Position numbers and translations under genes: made by a program. 64,000 bases of DNA from CBFIGX01 sp965662265 (lineage in GTDB: Bacteria > Bacteroidota > Bacteroidia > Flavobacteriales > UBA7430). This document shows, piece by piece, positions 62,177 to 64,000 of this stretch. The stretch is from the NCBI GenBank assembly GCA_965662265.1, contig CBFIGX010000005.1, positions 1 to 64,000 of the forward strand, in the 5' to 3' direction. The notes beneath the pieces were generated by a model. It was not told the DNA's origin, searched no databases, and saw only the letters and a list, made by a program, of their open reading frames with translations. Numbering within the stretch: the first letter of the stretch is position 1; the number at the start of each line of letters is the position of its first letter.

Positions 62177-63208
62177 ATGAAATATAGGGTTCCATTTTTT
62201 TTTATACTAACACTTTTATTTAGCGCTTGTCGTGTTAATTACAATAGCGCAATTCATTTTGATAAAATTCCGAAGCAAATAGCACCTGATTATAGCAATC
62301 AAAATAATTGGGCTGCACTGCCATTTGTAAAAGATTATGCTGATTTAGTTCCCAGCGAGGACACAAGAGACGAACAGGATGAAAGTTTGATAGATGTTTT
62401 TTATGTACATCCTACTACATTTGGTTCTAAAAATAGTCCCGAATGGAATGCGAATGTCGAAGATGATAAAACTAACTTCATCACTGATTTCTGGGCCATT
62501 AGGCACCAATCTTCTGTGTTTAACAATGTTGGTAAAATTTACGCACCACGGTATAGGCAAGCACACGTTAAATCTTATTACCATCTTGATAGCGGTGGCA
62601 AAGAAGCTTTGTTATTTGCTTATGAAGATGTCAAACGTGCTTTCGAATATTACTTGAAAAATTACAACAAAGGGAGACCATTCATAATAGCATCTCACAG
62701 TCAAGGTAGTACACATGCGAATTTTTTAATTCGAGATTTTATAGATGGAAAAGCTCTTTCTAAAAAACTAGTTGCTGCTTATTTGTTAGGCATGAGTATT
62801 AATAAAGATGTTTTTAAAACAATTCCACCTTGTGAAGGTGCTACTCAAACACAGTGTTTTGTAAGTTGGCAAACTTTTAGTGAAGGCTACTTACCCAAAG
62901 ATGACTTTGATGAATACAGGCAAAATGCATTCGTAATAAATCCAATTTCTTGGTCTTTAGATGAGGATTACAGTGAATTGAAAGAACATAAAGGTTTGGT
63001 AATGTCAGACTTTAAAACCGTCTATAAGCGTTCACTAAAGGCTAGAATAAACAAGAAAAAAAATATCATTTGGATTACTAAACCTAAAGTCCCATTTTCT
63101 TTTTTGTTAAAAAGGAAAGACTATCACATGGGAGATTATAACTTATTCTGGTTTAACATAAGAGAAAATGCAAAACTCCGTACCAATTCATATTTGAAGA
63201 AGCTATGA
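62177..63208 (+). CDS. DUF3089 alpha/beta-hydrolase lipoprotein
   Basis: This 343-residue protein has a lipoprotein signal (LLFSAC, Cys18). DUF3089 features are DVFYVHPTTF, APRYRQAHVKSYY and the nucleophile elbow ASHSQGS with Ser175. It probably acts as an envelope-anchored esterase or lipase-like enzyme; the substrate is unknown. The gene is divergent from the regulator at 61203 and converges with the right-edge gene, two bases between stops. Confidence 0.85.
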   Translation: MKYRVPFFFILTLLFSACRVNYNSAIHFDKIPKQIAPDYSNQNNWAALPFVKDYADLVPSEDTRDEQDESLIDVFYVHPTTFGSKNSPEWNANVEDDKTNFITDFWAIRHQSSVFNNVGKIYAPRYRQAHVKSYYHLDSGGKEALLFAYEDVKRAFEYYLKNYNKGRPFIIASHSQGSTHANFLIRDFIDGKALSKKLVAAYLLGMSINKDVFKTIPPCEGATQTQCFVSWQTFSEGYLPKDDFDEYRQNAFVINPISWSLDEDYSELKEHKGLVMSDFKTVYKRSLKARINKKKNIIWITKPKVPFSFLLKRKDYHMGDYNLFWFNIRENAKLRTNSYLKKL

Positions 63209-63210
63209 CT

Positions 63211-64000
63211 CTAACTAGATGCTTTTTTAGATATAGATAACACTTTCCATTTGGCGGATTCATTCATTCTGGAAGAAGGTAATTTTACAGCCGTTACTCT
63301 AACTGTATCGCCCAATTCGTGGCCTCTTTTTTGTGCAAACTCCATATTAATTGGAACAGAAGCTACAAGGTGTAAATTATCTTCCTTTCTAATTTGATCT
63401 TCAACAACTTTATAAATAGATCTCTTAGGTCTCTTCTCTGTATTATCTACATTTAAAGCTTTGTATTTAACGCCTTGATGGTTTGCAACTCTTTGCAGTT
63501 TTAAATCTACAAAACCTCCAACTTTTATCCGCTTATCACCAAACAACTTAAAAGCGCCATGAACGTCATCAGACACAATAAATTCGGCTAAATCTTTATC
63601 CGAATTAATACCATAAATTATTCCTGTTTGAGAGGTCCAATCTTTAAACACTTCCCTAACAAGTGGTTTGGAAAAACGATAACAATAAGTCTGTACATTT
63701 ACGCTTTTCTTATTCTTCTTAAACCACTCTAATTTTTGATGTGACTTCCACTCATCAGTTATACCTTTACCTAACTCTCGTTTTGTGTCGTTAATTGTAT
63801 AATACAAAGCCTTAGCAATATCGTACTGCTGTTCGTTTAAAAACATATGATAAAGCTTCATCTGTGGTCTTAACAATTGCCCTGCCCTTGTGTGACAAAT
63901 AATTGCCTTAGATAAGGCTCTCATTTTACGTATGGGATCATTCACTATATCGGCCAATAATTCCCAACCTAAATATTCCTTACTTCTTTTACGAATATAT
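63211..64000 (-). CDS. Partial gene cut by the right edge, unrecognised
   Basis: The frame remains open to the window edge: codons upstream of a possible TTG start at 63957 read without a stop (YIRKRSKEYLGWELLADIVN), so the true N-terminus lies outside. The visible 263 residues are rich in charged residues and end ISKKASS. Segments VGGFVDLKLQRVA and GDTVRVTAVKLPSSR look beta-rich and OB-like, and the first part is helical. No catalytic motif is recognised, and the family is unknown to me. Confidence 0.7.
   Translation of the reverse strand, partial: YIRKRSKEYLGWELLADIVNDPIRKMRALSKAIICHTRAGQLLRPQMKLYHMFLNEQQYDIAKALYYTINDTKRELGKGITDEWKSHQKLEWFKKNKKSVNVQTYCYRFSKPLVREVFKDWTSQTGIIYGINSDKDLAEFIVSDDVHGAFKLFGDKRIKVGGFVDLKLQRVANHQGVKYKALNVDNTEKRPKRSIYKVVEDQIRKEDNLHLVASVPINMEFAQKRGHELGDTVRVTAVKLPSSRMNESAKWKVLSISKKASS

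Noticed and set aside
1..64000. CRISPR array, insertion sequences, rRNA genes or large tandem repeats
   Set aside because: Scanning the window showed no regularly spaced direct repeats, transposase genes or rRNA segments. The repeated protein units at 39057-42107 are divergent TPRs, not DNA-level repeats.

Overview
The window is a stretch of chromosome from a low-GC member of the Bacteroidota, most likely a marine Flavobacteriales or Cryomorphaceae-like bacterium (inference). The support is internal. Two proteins end in type A sorting domains of the type IX secretion system. There are three outer-membrane receptor-like barrels with an N-terminal carboxypeptidase-like domain, and a DUF4249 lipoprotein paired with one of them. 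Cytochrome c maturation uses a fused ResB-CcsA protein. Recognisable Shine-Dalgarno sequences are rare. The TAnnTTTG (-7) element of Bacteroidota promoters lies before many genes, with a TTG about 17 to 21 bases upstream in the best cases. I see no phage, insertion sequence, rRNA operon or CRISPR array. Gene content is mostly housekeeping, densely packed, with many ATGA or TAATG overlaps.

Layout. 1-640: tRNA-Asp and aroQ (minus). 693-7924: a plus-strand run of xerD, an MFS transporter, an MbnP-like copper-protein candidate carrying a type IX sorting domain, its MbnH-like di-haem peroxidase partner, and ccsBA, which would attach haem to that peroxidase. This is the most interesting neighbourhood. 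7925-13020 (minus): a His/Cys-containing OB-fold lipoprotein, hutH, hisS and pyrD. 13277-19084 (minus): DUF4249 lipoprotein, TonB-dependent receptor and a second large barrel protein. 19286-22051 (plus): DUF2520 dehydrogenase-like protein, KdsC-like phosphatase, UbiA prenyltransferase and Maf. 22048-29995 (minus): pseudouridine synthase, DEAD-box helicase, yidC, pyrG and a TonB-dependent receptor, followed upstream by a previously unlisted 50-residue Cys-containing small protein (30129-30281).

30520-34917 (plus): holA, an HsdR-N/PD-(D/E)xK-like protein, a helical protein, a carboxypeptidase-like-domain protein and an alpha/beta hydrolase. 34920-42107 (minus): a LysM plus periplasmic-binding-protein fusion, a type IX secreted protein, and a barrel protein paired with a 1016-residue TPR protein. 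42279-44569 (plus): TauE/SafE permease, methyltransferase and ZIP transporter. 44572-49517 (minus): rarA, a small lipoprotein, dnaK and a larger lipoprotein. 49571-52277 (plus): lectin-like coiled-coil protein, panB and an RluA-type pseudouridine synthase. 52287-61871 (minus): epimerase, nitroreductase, VanZ-like and zinc-ribbon membrane proteins, priA, an rRNA methyltransferase, an HI0933-type flavoprotein, typA and a NarL-type regulator whose phosphoacceptor aspartate is replaced by glycine. 62177-64000: a DUF3089 lipoprotein and a gene cut by the right edge.

Functionally the genes cover translation (hisS, tRNA-Asp, typA, RNA modification), replication and repair (holA, priA, rarA, xerD), nucleotide and cofactor synthesis (pyrG, pyrD, panB, aroQ), envelope biogenesis (yidC, KdsC-like, receptors, LysM protein) and metal or haem handling (MbnP/MbnH, CcsBA, ZIP). 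All family assignments were made by reading the translated sequence; no database search was run.
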